A stretch of DNA of 64,000 bases from Nostoc sp. S4 (GTDB lineage Bacteria > Cyanobacteriota > Cyanobacteriia > Cyanobacteriales > Nostocaceae), in assembly GCA_029379225.1 (NCBI GenBank), contig JAQYWR010000037.1, positions 1 through 64,000 on the forward strand. Reading direction: 5' to 3'. Position numbers and translations under genes: made by a program. Positions 44,670-54,801 of the stretch are shown here, piece by piece. Each line of letters begins with the position of its first letter. The first letter of the stretch is position 1. Under the pieces are notes generated by a model. It was not told where the DNA came from, ran no database searches, and saw nothing but the letters and a program-made list of their open reading frames with translations.

Positions 44670-46388
44670 CTAGAAAGTAAAAGTACTCCGCAGAATGCCA
44701 ATCGTAACTGAATCACTATCTGGTGTGTGACCAGGTTCAAAAATCTGAATGATACCTGGTGTAATGCTAATATTATCATTTATCTGAAAACGATAAAATG
44801 CTTCAATTTGAGTAGTTGTCCCTGGTTGTCCTCCTGTGCGTCCTAAACCAGTATTGATAAAATCAGGGACATTATTTCCTATAGGTAGATTGCTACTAGT
44901 GATTTTTGGAGGTTGTCCGATATAAATTCCGCCCAAGTTACCCTTGGCAAATAAATCGGGGAAATTCAAGAACACCATATAATTTGTTGTTTCAACATTT
45001 CCTGATTGCCCAGGAATATAAGATTTAGTATAACCACCCCATGCACCCACACTAATACTCTTTGAAATTTGCCAAGTTGCAGTTGCACCTACAGCGTTAG
45101 TTTGTAGGGGTGCTGATTTTCCAGTAGTGCTATTAATTGCAGTTAAGCATTCATCGCCAACGAAGGTTAGTAAACAACCATCTGATGAATAATTATTAAC
45201 GTAATATAAACTTAAATCTACAGTATCAGTTGGTGTCAACAACAGTTGTACACCTGTAGTGGTGTTTCCATCAAATAAACCACTACCTTTACTGGGATTT
45301 CCTGGTTGATAACTAGTATAAATTGCCTGCAAACTAGCGCGTTTAGCAAATTGCCAATCAATAGCAATACCACCGTGACCATATCCCATATTTAAAATCG
45401 GGTTTCTTTGAGCAAAATAAGATAGCGGCCCGGTTGCAGCACTTTCTACCCGATTTGGGCCTCGGAAAGCAGCTGGCATACTTACGCCTTCTGTTCCCAC
45501 CATCACTGCTAATTTATCTGTTACCAGCCAATGAAAATTGAGATCGCTAATAATCAAATTATCTGTAGGAAATTCGTAGCCAAGTAAAACATCATTCCGA
45601 GAAACGCTATTAGTAAATCTCGGTGCACTAGTACCCTTACCATCTAACAGACCTGTCAATAAGTAACTACGAGGAGTAATTTGACTAGTTAAATACAACT
45701 GCGCCAAGGAAATAACATCAATATTTGTTCCACCATCATCTGTATCTTTTTGTCCATCTCTAGGATTAACATCACCACGATTACTAGTCCGTCCTTGAAG
45801 CCCAACTATCAATAGTCCGCTGAGTTTAGTTGTTGTTGAAAATTGGTTAGCTTGAATTTCCGCAGTTTTAGCTTCTAAATTATCAACACGACCCTGTAAA
45901 GTTGCTAATTCAACTGCAAATTCTGACTGCAACCTTTGTAATTTTGTTAAATCTTCACGCCTAACTAAATCACTAGTAGCTGTCACAATTAACTCGTTGA
46001 TTTTATCTAAACAAGCATTCACACCAGCAGCAAATTCATACCGAGTTAAGGCGCGATTACCGCGATAGTTACTATTTGGATAACCAGCTATGCAACCATA
46101 GCGTTCTACCAAAGACTGCAATGCAGCGAATGCCCAATCACTAGGTTGTACATCTTTTAATTGGGACACCGATGTGACTTGTGACATCGGATCTACTGTC
46201 AGGAGCGATGAGGGAATACTATCGCTCTCAATTCCTGAGTTCTCAATTTTGAATTCTGGATTCTGAGTATTTCCTATGTCCGTGGGAATAGCGATCGCTT
46301 TTTCTACATCTATGTTGACTCCCGCAACAAGTAACAATGCGAGCATCCAGATTTTAATATGGCTGCGGCTAATAAGTCTACCTTTCAA
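44670..46388 (-). CDS. Iron-uptake-type porin (SLH + OprB)
   Basis: A 572-residue outer-membrane protein from a TTG start, with signal peptide (IWMLALLLVAGVNIDVEKAI). Residues about 75-130 are an S-layer-homology domain (DVQPSDWAFAALQSLVERYG, NRALTRYEFAAGVNACLDKI) for binding wall polysaccharide. A coiled-coil stretch follows (LQSEFAVELATLQGRVDNLE), then the OprB-like barrel to the final Phe (YRFQINDNISITPG, LRSTFTF). Relatives in Synechocystis carry inorganic ions including iron. A relic of a second such gene is at 23104. The start is uncertain since the first ATG (46346) would shorten the signal peptide. Confidence 0.85.
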   Translation of the reverse strand: MKGRLISRSHIKIWMLALLLVAGVNIDVEKAIAIPTDIGNTQNPEFKIENSGIESDSIPSSLLTVDPMSQVTSVSQLKDVQPSDWAFAALQSLVERYGCIAGYPNSNYRGNRALTRYEFAAGVNACLDKINELIVTATSDLVRREDLTKLQRLQSEFAVELATLQGRVDNLEAKTAEIQANQFSTTTKLSGLLIVGLQGRTSNRGDVNPRDGQKDTDDGGTNIDVISLAQLYLTSQITPRSYLLTGLLDGKGTSAPRFTNSVSRNDVLLGYEFPTDNLIISDLNFHWLVTDKLAVMVGTEGVSMPAAFRGPNRVESAATGPLSYFAQRNPILNMGYGHGGIAIDWQFAKRASLQAIYTSYQPGNPSKGSGLFDGNTTTGVQLLLTPTDTVDLSLYYVNNYSSDGCLLTFVGDECLTAINSTTGKSAPLQTNAVGATATWQISKSISVGAWGGYTKSYIPGQSGNVETTNYMVFLNFPDLFAKGNLGGIYIGQPPKITSSNLPIGNNVPDFINTGLGRTGGQPGTTTQIEAFYRFQINDNISITPGIIQIFEPGHTPDSDSVTIGILRSTFTF

Positions 46389-46545
46389 TTTTTTACTCTG
46401 CTCACATACTTAAGTGACGAGTGTATTCGCGATTGTTTAACACTTACATGAGTAAATTTACGGAATTTGTACAAAATTAGACATTATTATTCTGGGCAAC
46501 TTCACGAAGGGGGAGTATAACTGGGGAGTAGGGACGGGGACTGGG

Positions 46546-46631
46546 AGCAGGAGACTAGGAAAATTTCTTGCCAATACCTAATACCCAATATCTCAATCCC
46601 TAATCCCCAATTCCTAATCCCCAATCCCCCA
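46546..46631. repeat. CCTAATC/CCCAATC heptamer repeats
   Basis: About ten degenerate 7-base units fill the spacer up to the start codon at 46635, leaving no clear ribosome site for that gene. Confidence 0.65.
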
Positions 46632-46634
46632 CCG

Positions 46635-48983
46635 ATGGCAAACCGCTCGCGCAAGTTGACGCCAAAAACTTCTAAACTAAATCAACCTCGTACTGGTGCA
46701 AGCAAACGCGTCGTTAAAAAACTGCTTCAAAAACCAAAACGGGGAAGTTGGTTGTCGTCAATGCTAGCGATCGCAATTCTGTTGAGTAGTGCTAGTTTAG
46801 TTATGGCTTTTGCCTGGATTAGTATTCTCTTCATCTTCAATCCAGATCGAGTAAGCTGGCTAAATAAAATTTTACCTACATGGGCACAAATCCCCCTCGG
46901 TAACCATGAACGCCCCCAAACCCTTAAACAAATTCAACTCGATTTCAGGAAAAAAAAGCTCATAGTCGAGCAAATTCTGCCTTTGTATCAGGGAATAAAA
47001 AACTCGTTTTTCATGCCAGTTTTTCAGCGGCGTGCTAATTGTGAATTTGATTGTCAAAAACTTGTTGAAATTAGGGTTTATCAACGCTCACAAGAGTTAG
47101 AGTTTAAGTCGGAGCCAGAAAATTATTATTATTTAGAAGCTCAATTACCAATAACTGGGCTAGAAGAATCCTCTGTAATTTCTACCTTGGTTGATGCAGC
47201 ATTAGAACCTCAGGATATCAGTACTCCCCTACCTTTAACTGAAGTACAACGCTTTGATGATAAGACGCCATCACCAGGGGTTTGGTTTAATTTGCGGGGA
47301 GAACGCCAACAAGGAACTAGTACTATCGCTTATGGTCAGATCGTATACTACAATCCAGAACGCAGCAATTTACAACAGATGTTGGCTTGGGCAAGTCCTA
47401 GCGGTCAATTACCCAAATGGCAGCAGGTAACTGGTGATGGAACAAAGGAGTTAGTTATCGATCAAACTGTAGGTTTGGAACCACACTTGCAGGTTTACCA
47501 AGTCAAGCCTGTGAAGTTATTTCTTAAACCAATTCAATTACAAGCAATTAGCCTCGAATCACCAGTCCTCAAAGATTCTGGATATCAAAATGCGTTATCA
47601 ATTGCCCGTAGCGGATTGTGGACACCAGCTTTTGAATGGTTGAAATTTATCAAAAAACAGCGTAAAGGATTACCAGAGGCGGCGCAAGCCCAAATGGATC
47701 TTATTCGCTTGCACTCTCAACTGACTAAATCCCAAGCTGAGAAAAGTTGGGCAAGTCCTAGCGAACAAGTACTGGCAGATTTAATTGATGGACGCTGGGA
47801 GAAAGCTTTACAGGTGTTTGAAGAGTCGGCACATAATGTGCAAGAAATTGCTACCCTGCTAAAAGCTGATGAAAAACGTTTATGGAATCGTACAGTAGCA
47901 GCGTTGCGGGTAAATCCAAATAGACCAGAGGTGCAAGCTTGGTTTGCCTTGATTTTAGCAGTTCAACAGGGGCAAGAAGCTGCTAATTCGTGGTTGAAGG
48001 CGCAACCACAAATTCCCAAAGATAGTCTTGTTTATATTCAAGGTCTGTTAGCAAAACTCAATGGTGAAGCTACTAAGTCGCAATCCCACCTTAGTCAGAT
48101 TGTTGGTACAGTGCAACCAATCGGTGAAGTTACTAATAGCCAATGGCTACAACCAAATTCCCCAGCAGACTTGAAACTTACAGATAACGAAGTTTGGTAT
48201 CAGGTACAAGTGAGTGCATTTTCTGACGGGAAACGCTGGCTAAATTTCCCTTTTGAGAATTTGAACCCACCCAAAACTTCCACTGCAAAATTTTTCTGGG
48301 AAACTTTGGGAATTAATTCTGACCCCCAAATGCAGATAGTGGTTTGGCTACCAAACGGACAACAGCAAATTACTATAGCTACTATCAAAGCGGTGCAACT
48401 ACGGGATAAAGTCTTGCGGCTACTAGTTGCTGCGCCAAAAATTCCAGAAAATCAAAACAATGTTCTCCAACCCAAACCCTTAGCCCTGACAAATTCAGCA
48501 CTGGAATGGGTGCAACCATCTCCCATTACTCTCCGAGAACTGTACGCACAAAATCCATCAGCGGTCAAGGTAATACTCTCGAGTGTGTGGGAATCTTTAC
48601 AGAAGTCCGGCGAGGTTCCGCTTGGTGCTATTCCTAGCTTTGAACAAATACAAGAAAAGTTAAATGATTGGCCTGTTCAAGCTATTGATTTAACAAACAA
48701 CGGTAAGCCGGAGATAGTACTCACAATTTCAGGAACAACGATCGCATCCTTGAAGCAGCCACAATCTGGAATTGGCGAGAAAAACACAAATCAATCCTCT
48801 GACCGCACTATCATTTTGTCCGATGGCAATCAAGTGATTTACACAGATTTTCAAAAAAATTCCTCTCAAAGATTATCTGCGATCGCCAAGCTTTCAGGGG
48901 TGCAATCCTTAGCTTTATTAGTAGAAAATGCCGATAAATATAGCCTCAAGCGCTGGTCAGAGAAAAATCAGCGCTTTGAATAG
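46635..48983 (+). CDS. Membrane-anchored conserved cyanobacterial protein
   Basis: A 782-residue protein: a very basic N-terminus (residues 1-38), one membrane span at about 43-68 (MLAIAILLSSASLVMAFAWI), then a large outside part. Two short segments resemble VCBS/FG-GAP loops (GDGTKELVIDQT near 275, IDLTNNGKPEIVLTISG near 695). The middle region, residues 320-500, is helical and TPR-like (ALSIARSGLWTPAFEWLKFI, LADLIDGRWEKALQVFEES). No catalytic motif seen; a scaffold role at the envelope is likely. It stands alone, preceded by heptamer repeats. Not recognised beyond this. Confidence 0.6.
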   Translation: MANRSRKLTPKTSKLNQPRTGASKRVVKKLLQKPKRGSWLSSMLAIAILLSSASLVMAFAWISILFIFNPDRVSWLNKILPTWAQIPLGNHERPQTLKQIQLDFRKKKLIVEQILPLYQGIKNSFFMPVFQRRANCEFDCQKLVEIRVYQRSQELEFKSEPENYYYLEAQLPITGLEESSVISTLVDAALEPQDISTPLPLTEVQRFDDKTPSPGVWFNLRGERQQGTSTIAYGQIVYYNPERSNLQQMLAWASPSGQLPKWQQVTGDGTKELVIDQTVGLEPHLQVYQVKPVKLFLKPIQLQAISLESPVLKDSGYQNALSIARSGLWTPAFEWLKFIKKQRKGLPEAAQAQMDLIRLHSQLTKSQAEKSWASPSEQVLADLIDGRWEKALQVFEESAHNVQEIATLLKADEKRLWNRTVAALRVNPNRPEVQAWFALILAVQQGQEAANSWLKAQPQIPKDSLVYIQGLLAKLNGEATKSQSHLSQIVGTVQPIGEVTNSQWLQPNSPADLKLTDNEVWYQVQVSAFSDGKRWLNFPFENLNPPKTSTAKFFWETLGINSDPQMQIVVWLPNGQQQITIATIKAVQLRDKVLRLLVAAPKIPENQNNVLQPKPLALTNSALEWVQPSPITLRELYAQNPSAVKVILSSVWESLQKSGEVPLGAIPSFEQIQEKLNDWPVQAIDLTNNGKPEIVLTISGTTIASLKQPQSGIGEKNTNQSSDRTIILSDGNQVIYTDFQKNSSQRLSAIAKLSGVQSLALLVENADKYSLKRWSEKNQRFE

Positions 48984-49064
48984 CAGGCACTTACTAAAAT
49001 TTAGCCCAGAGACGTGCTGGCGTTAGCGTAGCCCGTCGTAGACATCGTCATCTAAAATCGTAAC

Positions 49065-49256
49065 TTATTCTTTTTCGCTAGTTGCAGCTAAACGTTGGTG
49101 GTTCAGGTTTTCCAACTGTTGCAAGAGTGAGTCTACCTCTGCTTGTAAATGCATAAATTTAGCTTGCTGATCGTCTTGATAATAAGACTTGGTTAACTTA
49201 CTAACTAAGCTAGTTTGGGACTCGCGATCGGAAACACTGGATAAACAAGTAGGCAT
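49065..49256 (-). CDS. Small coiled-coil hypothetical protein
   Basis: A 63-residue protein. After a Ser-rich start (MPTCLSSVSDRESQTSLVSK) residues 28-58 form a heptad-like helix (FMHLQAEVDSLLQQLENLNH). No motif is known to me. The frame is intact and the length fits the small conserved proteins common in Nostocales. It is convergent with the membrane-anchored protein gene. Confidence 0.5.
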   Translation of the reverse strand: MPTCLSSVSDRESQTSLVSKLTKSYYQDDQQAKFMHLQAEVDSLLQQLENLNHQRLAATSEKE

Positions 49257-49828
49257 CTTTAATTAAATCCGCTTTCTTAAACTCACACCATTAGAAATAT
49301 TATAATAAGCCCATTTTAAGATTTATTAAAATATTATGAATTTTAAATCATATAGTCTAATAGATTTCAGGTTCGATAATAACAGACGGTAATCGTAATG
49401 GCTCTGTTCCAACATAGAGAGCAGAGGTCTATGGCAACCCCTGAGGCTTTAAGGAAGGGGCTTCAGGTGCAGAAGGCAATAATTAATAATTAATGCCTAA
49501 TGACAAACTCTCCACTCCTTATGATAGACTTACATCCTAATTGACACTCCCCGGTCTATCACAAAACAAAACTTCACTTAAGCGTAAACGCCTTTAACCG
49601 TTTTCATCCCTAGCGTCAACGCACAGGATTTCCAAAGAGTATTCTTATAAAATAAAAATGGCAAGTGGAACGCCTTGTACCACAAAAAATAATATTCTGA
49701 ATAATAATGTTGGAATTAAAGGGCTGAGAACTCGGAATTGGGTATTGGAAACTGCAAAATAACTAATTTCCTAGTCCCTAGTCGCTAGTCCCTAATCCCT
49801 AATCTGTAATTAAAGAATTTTAAATCCT
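49257..49828. other. Spacer with hairpins and heptamer repeats
   Basis: No gene. A stem CCTGAGGC/GCTTCAGG lies near 49440-49470, and the stretch 49545-49630 looks like a decayed end of an insertion element, though no transposase is left. From about 49745 to 49806 are CCCTAGT/CCCTAAT heptamers directly before the second thrC. Confidence 0.4.
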
Positions 49829-50920
49829 GTGACTTTGAGCCTGTCTGCTGCTAAATCTCATCGCCAACCTTGGCCCGGACTGATAGAAGCCTATCGCCAA
49901 CACTTGCCTGTCAGCGAAACAACCCCGGTTGTCACTCTGTTGGAGGGTAATACACCCCTAATACCAGTGCCAGCGATCGCAGAACGTATTGGCAGACAAG
50001 TACGTGTGTTTGTCAAATACGACGGTCTCAATCCCACCGGCAGCTTCAAAGACCGAGGGATGACTATGGCAATTTCTAAAGCGAAGGAAGCAGGAGCAAA
50101 AGCAGTTATTTGTGCCAGCACTGGCAATACCTCTGCTGCTGCTGCCGCTTATGCTACGCGTGGCGGAATGAGTGCTTTTGTGCTGATTCCTGATGGCTAT
50201 GTAGCATTAGGTAAGTTAGCCCAAGCTTTAGTCTACGGAGCAGAAGTATTAGCAATTAAAGGAAATTTTGACCAAGCTTTAGAAATTGTCCGCGAAATGG
50301 CCGAAAGCTATCCCGTGACTTTGGTGAATTCGGTTAATCCGTATCGCTTGGAAGGACAAAAAACAGCAGCCTTTGAAATCGTCGATGTGCTGGGTGATGC
50401 CCCAGACTGGCTATGCATTCCCGTGGGTAATGCAGGCAATATAACAGCATATTGGATGGGATTTTGTCAATATCATCAAGCGGGAAAATGCGATCGCCTA
50501 CCCAAGATGATGGGATTCCAAGCCGCAGGTGCAGCCCCTTTAGTACACGGTCAGCCAGTGGCGCATCCCGAAACCATCGCCACAGCAATTCGCATTGGTA
50601 ACCCTGCTAGTTGGGAATTAGCGATCGCCGCTCAATCTGCCAGTCAGGGAAAATTCCACGCCGTTACCGATGCAGAGATTTTGGACGCTTATCGACTTTT
50701 GGCAGCATCAGAAGGCGTCTTCTGCGAACCTGCTAGCGCTGCTTCTGTAGCTGGCTTGTTACAAGTGAAAGACCAAATTCCCACAGGGGCAACAGTGGTT
50801 TGCGTCCTCACAGGCAATGGTTTAAAAGACCCAGATACAGCCATTAAGCACAATCAAAGTCAATTTAAACAGGGTATTGCAGCGGAACTCAAAGCAGTAG
50901 CCGAGGCAATGGGATTTTAG
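49829..50920 (+). CDS. thrC: Threonine synthase, short bacterial class
   Basis: A 363-residue PLP enzyme opened by GTG. It lacks the zinc ribbon and starts directly with the catalytic fold: LLEGNTPLIPVPAIAERIG, PTGSFKDRGMTMA with the PLP lysine K74, CASTGNTSAAAAAYATRGG, GNAGNITAYWMGF and VLTGNGLKDPDTA. This is the class found in Gram-positives and many cyanobacteria. With the long-class copy at 41038 the organism has two paralogous threonine synthases 8 kb apart; one may serve a different substrate. Its spacer carries heptamer repeats and no evident regulation. Confidence 0.88.
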   Translation: MTLSLSAAKSHRQPWPGLIEAYRQHLPVSETTPVVTLLEGNTPLIPVPAIAERIGRQVRVFVKYDGLNPTGSFKDRGMTMAISKAKEAGAKAVICASTGNTSAAAAAYATRGGMSAFVLIPDGYVALGKLAQALVYGAEVLAIKGNFDQALEIVREMAESYPVTLVNSVNPYRLEGQKTAAFEIVDVLGDAPDWLCIPVGNAGNITAYWMGFCQYHQAGKCDRLPKMMGFQAAGAAPLVHGQPVAHPETIATAIRIGNPASWELAIAAQSASQGKFHAVTDAEILDAYRLLAASEGVFCEPASAASVAGLLQVKDQIPTGATVVCVLTGNGLKDPDTAIKHNQSQFKQGIAAELKAVAEAMGF

Positions 50921-51039
50921 GTCAGGCAAACTTCTGATATCATGTCCGCTTAATTACTTATTATTAAAATTTCTGTGCCTCAGAGCGTCAGCCTAAATGA
51001 TAAGTTTTTGAACAGACATGATATGATAGCTAATCGCGA

Positions 51040-51708
51040 TTAGACAACCACAAAGTTGTTTTTGGTTAGTGACACCCCAGCAGATAGTTGTGCAAATTGT
51101 ACCTGAGTAAATGCACCCGCACTACCATCTTGGTCAAAGTACAGCGCACCTGTAGTATTGTCATAGATAAATCGTTGAGCGATCGTCGTTGCAGATGTTC
51201 CAAGTGCAAACTGACTAGCCAAAAGCGAACCTATTGATAAACCGCCACCAAAACCAGCAGCCGATACTTGAATCCGTTCATTAGTGGCGTTGAAGTCATA
51301 AATACTATCAACACCTTGATTGTAACTATTTGAATGGTCAGCATTCAAGATATCGTCACCAGCTCCACCCTTGAGGGTGTTATTGCCTGAAGCGGCATTG
51401 CCATACTCGCCAGAAGCACTAATAGTATCATTGCCATCGCTTCCAGAGAGTAGATTATCGCCTGATGAATAGTCAACATTCAAGTTATCGTCACCAGCAC
51501 CACCGTTGAGAGTGTTATTCCCACTACCACCAATGAGAGTATCATTTCCCCCGCCACTAGTTAAGGTGTCGTTACCTTGATTACCTGTGATGCGATCGCT
51601 CCCCGCCAGACTGTTAATCATGTCTGCTAAGTCACTGCCTATTAACGTATCATTACCATTAGTGCCGTTGAAAGACGAGAGGTTGAAAACTGCTGTATTC
51701 AGTGCCAT
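51040..51708 (-). CDS. RTX-type calcium-binding protein
   Basis: A 222-residue protein with no signal peptide. Residues 16-135 hold Gly/Asp-rich nonapeptide repeats (GTNGNDTLIGSDLADMI, GNQGNDTLTSGGGNDTLIGG, GGAGDDILNADHSN), which bind calcium in a parallel beta-roll. The last 80 residues have YDFNATNERIQVSAAGFGGG and FIYDNTTGALYFDQDGSAG, the common C-terminal domain of cyanobacterial RTX proteins that carries the type I secretion signal. It is likely secreted; no lytic or enzymatic domain is present. No type I transporter is in the window. Confidence 0.85.
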   Translation of the reverse strand: MALNTAVFNLSSFNGTNGNDTLIGSDLADMINSLAGSDRITGNQGNDTLTSGGGNDTLIGGSGNNTLNGGAGDDNLNVDYSSGDNLLSGSDGNDTISASGEYGNAASGNNTLKGGAGDDILNADHSNSYNQGVDSIYDFNATNERIQVSAAGFGGGLSIGSLLASQFALGTSATTIAQRFIYDNTTGALYFDQDGSAGAFTQVQFAQLSAGVSLTKNNFVVV

Positions 51709-52819
51709 TGTTGTTGATTTCTCTTGTTGTTTCCTAATTAGATAATGAGCTAATGTTATATAGCAGCAGGGCTAGAGCCGCTCACTAAATAGTGAATCTT
51801 TATGAAAAAAAACTATAGCTTTTCCTAAGCAAATGAAGTACATCGAAATTTTTGGTCGAGCTTAATGGCTTTGAAAATGTACCTTACCAGATTGGGAACC
51901 GCTATAATAAATAACTATTAGTTTATTAGCTAATCACTCTTTTTTATTCTCATTAGAGAATATTTAAAATTGGTCACAAACAATGATTTTTTAGCTTTAC
52001 TAAGCAAGTGAGACTTTAAAAAAATTAAATTCAGCATCTTATTTTTATTTATTCAGAGGTAGAAAAGCTGTTTACAAACAATATCTGTAAAGGAGATAAA
52101 GAAATATTTTTGGTTTATTTAAAGAATGTTATCCAGTTGATTCAGATGTACAATTTAAAAATTGATATCGAATTTTAAACCTCGTCTATTTTGAAAAGAA
52201 GGAGTAATACAGCACAAAAGCCCACTAGTACTATGTGAAAGCATCTTGCTCCCACTCTTTTAAAAATTATACTTTTAAAAAAAATGTAGTTTAGTATCTA
52301 AATAGAGGTAATTTAATACATTAATAAAAGTTAGCGAACTTATATCACTATAGTCAGATAAAAATTAGGAATTTTATAAAATATAAATAAGCTAGACAAA
52401 AAAGCTTTATTGTTAAAATTAAAAATATAATTAACTGTTTGAAATTTCAGAGACTATTTATAAAGTAAATCTTAAGATAGAGTATGTTATGGCTTTGCTA
52501 TCACGCACCATGTAAATAATGATGCTTGATAGCGCTTTCATCATCTTTTTCATAACAAATTATCTAAAAATATGTGCCTAAAACACCTTAAGATAATTTT
52601 ATTTTTACTTGAGAAATGACCTCTAAGTCTTATGTAGCCAGGATTAATGCTTTTTTGTCTGGAGAGAGTGATTAAAGAGCAATAATATTTGCCAATCAAT
52701 ATTACGATCGCTGTGCAAACCGCCTTGATTCATTTCCATGACGGCAATCCTAGAAGCAAGTCTTTGAGAAACGAGGTGAATAAATGCTTGAAAGCAGGTA
52801 TAGCAAAGTGCCCAATTAG
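51709..52819. other. 1.1-kb AT-rich spacer
   Basis: No supportable gene. It holds the RTX promoter side and, near 52500-52545, a GCTATCA/TGATAGC pair that could form a weak hairpin. The low GC content sets it apart from the flanking genes. Confidence 0.4.
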
Positions 52820-53305
52820 TTATTTTATCTGGTCTCCCCCTGCTCTGGCTGCTCGCTCCTGTGTCAAACTATCAATAGCATCACCCAAGGCAGTAGTCAG
52901 ACTTTTGCGAGTTTGAGCATGGTTTTCCTGCTCAGTTTTCAAGGCTTGCAAAAGGCGATCGCGTTCTTTGATGGCAGCGAGCAGTTTAGCTTGTAATTCC
53001 TCCACAGATTGTGACTGTTCTATTTCTTGTTGGATAGCTGTGACTGATGTATCAACCAGTGTCCCTGTCTCCAAGCCTTGGAGTTTATGTAAATCTGCCT
53101 TCAGAGATACGATCGCCTGTTGGGACAATTGGGCATCTGTGCGTCGTTGTTCTGCTTCTGTGTTATAAAGCTGACGCCATTTTTGGGCACTTTCCCAAGC
53201 AGCATCGCGCTCGTGTTGAAGTTCCGCCATCTGCTGTTTGAGTGTCTGAATTTCTGTCAACCACTGTTGTGTTAAAGCTGTCCCTTGATTAATATTTTCA
53301 ACCAT
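52820..53305 (-). CDS. Coiled-coil hypothetical protein
   Basis: A 161-residue protein that is almost all helix, rich in Gln, Glu and Ala. Heptad patterns run from about residue 17 to 60 (EIQTLKQQMAELQHERDAAW, QKWRQLYNTEAEQRR) and again from 100 to 140 (VEELQAKLLAAIKERDRLLQ). There is no signal peptide or catalytic motif. It is divergent from murF, with a repeat hairpin between. A structural role or interaction with the cell-wall machinery is possible but not shown. Confidence 0.55.
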   Translation of the reverse strand: MVENINQGTALTQQWLTEIQTLKQQMAELQHERDAAWESAQKWRQLYNTEAEQRRTDAQLSQQAIVSLKADLHKLQGLETGTLVDTSVTAIQQEIEQSQSVEELQAKLLAAIKERDRLLQALKTEQENHAQTRKSLTTALGDAIDSLTQERAARAGGDQIK

Positions 53306-53326
53306 ACAACTGTTAATTGATGACTT

Positions 53327-53351
53327 TTGACGGTTGACTGTTAACCGTCAA
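53327..53351. repeat. TTGACGGTT/AACCGTCAA hairpin
   Basis: Nine-base perfect stem with the loop GACTGTT, in the divergent spacer before murF. It is the twin of the hairpin at 13068-13090 and continues into further ACCGTCA units. Confidence 0.6.
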
Positions 53352-53445
53352 CCGTCAACAGCTTAACTGAAAATTACTGTAAACCAGAAGCGCTATGAAT
53401 CGGATTGTGTCATAATTCGATTTTATAATTTTCAAGTCTCTATTT

Positions 53446-54801
53446 ATGCCTTGTTCTGCCACCCTAGCTCAACTGGTCGAAGTTCTTTTAGCTCGTCCTG
53501 TAAATTTGCATGAAACTGGTTTAACACAAATCAGTAACGGTATACAAACAGATACGCGTATTTTGAAGCCGGGTGAAGTGTTTGTGGCTTTACGAGGCGA
53601 TAAGTTTGATGGACATGAATTTGTGCCAACAGCGATCGCTAAGGGTGCAATAGCTGCAATTGTAGATCGGGAATACGAAAATCCGGGATTTCCTGTATTG
53701 CAGGTATCAGACACCCTCAAGGCGTATCAGAAAATTGGCAGATGGTGGCGCGATCGCTTTGAGATTCCTGTAATTGGGGTTACAGGTTCCGTAGGCAAAA
53801 CTACTACTAAAGAATTAATTGCGGCAGTTTTAGGAATAAAAGGAGCGGTTCACAAAACTCATGGCAATTACAATAATGAAATCGGTGTCCCGAAGACTCT
53901 CCTAGAACTGGGTGCAGAACATGACTACGCTGTGATTGAAATGGCGATGCGCGGTAAGGGACAAATTGCCGAACTCACACAAATAGCGCGTCCTACTATT
54001 GGAGTGATTACCAATGTGGGGACGGCACATATTGAGTTATTGGGTTCCGAAGAAGCAATTGCCGAAGCCAAATGTGAGTTATTAGCCGAAATGCCTGCTG
54101 ATAGTGTAGCAGTTCTCAATTACGACAATCCCTTATTAATGACTACGGCGGCGAAATTTTGGACAGGAGAAGTCATAACTTACGGCTTTTCTGGGGGAAA
54201 TATTTTAGGACTATCAATTAATAACGAAACTGTAGAAGTTGCAGGAATCCAACTGCCTTTACCGTTACCTGGTCGTCACAATGCGACTAATTTCTTAGCG
54301 GCTTTAGCTGTGGCAAAAGTTTTAGGAATTGATTGGGCAAGCTTGAAAGCAGGCGTAGTGGTGGATATGCCGACAGGGCGATCGCAGCAGTTTAGTTTGC
54401 CCAACGATGTACTAATTTTAGATGAGACATATAATGCTGCACCAGAAGCGATGTTAGCAGCATTGCAATTATTGGCAGATACACCAGGAAAGCGAAAAAT
54501 TGCCGTATTGGGTGCAATGAAAGAATTAGGAGAGCGCTCCCCACAGTTGCACCAGCGAGTGGGAGAAACAGTGCGAAAGTTGAAATTAGACGGTTTGTTG
54601 GTGTTGGTAGATGGAGAAGATGCCGAAGCGATTGCTAAAAGTGCCGAAGGTATTCCATCGGAGTGCTTTGCAACTCATGGGGAATTGGTGGCGAGATTGA
54701 AGACATTTGTACAAGCAGGCGATCGTTTACTGTTCAAAGCCGCACATTCAGTGGGGCTAGATCGGGTTGTTAATCAGTTACGTGCAGAATATCCCAAATG
54801 A
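53446..54801 (+). CDS. murF: UDP-MurNAc-tripeptide--D-Ala-D-Ala ligase
   Basis: A 451-residue Mur ligase that adds D-Ala-D-Ala to the peptidoglycan precursor in the cytoplasm. The N-terminal domain contains SNGIQTDTRILKPGEVFVAL (residues 30-49), the uridine-binding part typical of MurF. The ATP loop GVTGSVGKTTTKE is at 111-123, followed by HGNYNNEIGVPKTLL and EMAMRGKGQIAEL, both MurF signatures, then LPGRHNATNFLAALA and LILDETYNAAPEAM. Full length with no defects. It is a single gene; other mur genes are not in the window. Confidence 0.95.
   Translation: MPCSATLAQLVEVLLARPVNLHETGLTQISNGIQTDTRILKPGEVFVALRGDKFDGHEFVPTAIAKGAIAAIVDREYENPGFPVLQVSDTLKAYQKIGRWWRDRFEIPVIGVTGSVGKTTTKELIAAVLGIKGAVHKTHGNYNNEIGVPKTLLELGAEHDYAVIEMAMRGKGQIAELTQIARPTIGVITNVGTAHIELLGSEEAIAEAKCELLAEMPADSVAVLNYDNPLLMTTAAKFWTGEVITYGFSGGNILGLSINNETVEVAGIQLPLPLPGRHNATNFLAALAVAKVLGIDWASLKAGVVVDMPTGRSQQFSLPNDVLILDETYNAAPEAMLAALQLLADTPGKRKIAVLGAMKELGERSPQLHQRVGETVRKLKLDGLLVLVDGEDAEAIAKSAEGIPSECFATHGELVARLKTFVQAGDRLLFKAAHSVGLDRVVNQLRAEYPK

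Noticed and set aside
49545..49630. Possible IS200/IS605-type end
   Set aside because: The stretch looks like repeated insertion-element ends, but no TnpA/TnpB coding remains and ends cannot be defined.
52689..52916. 75-codon ORF near the coiled-coil gene
   Set aside because: More than a third is antisense of that gene and nothing is recognisable.
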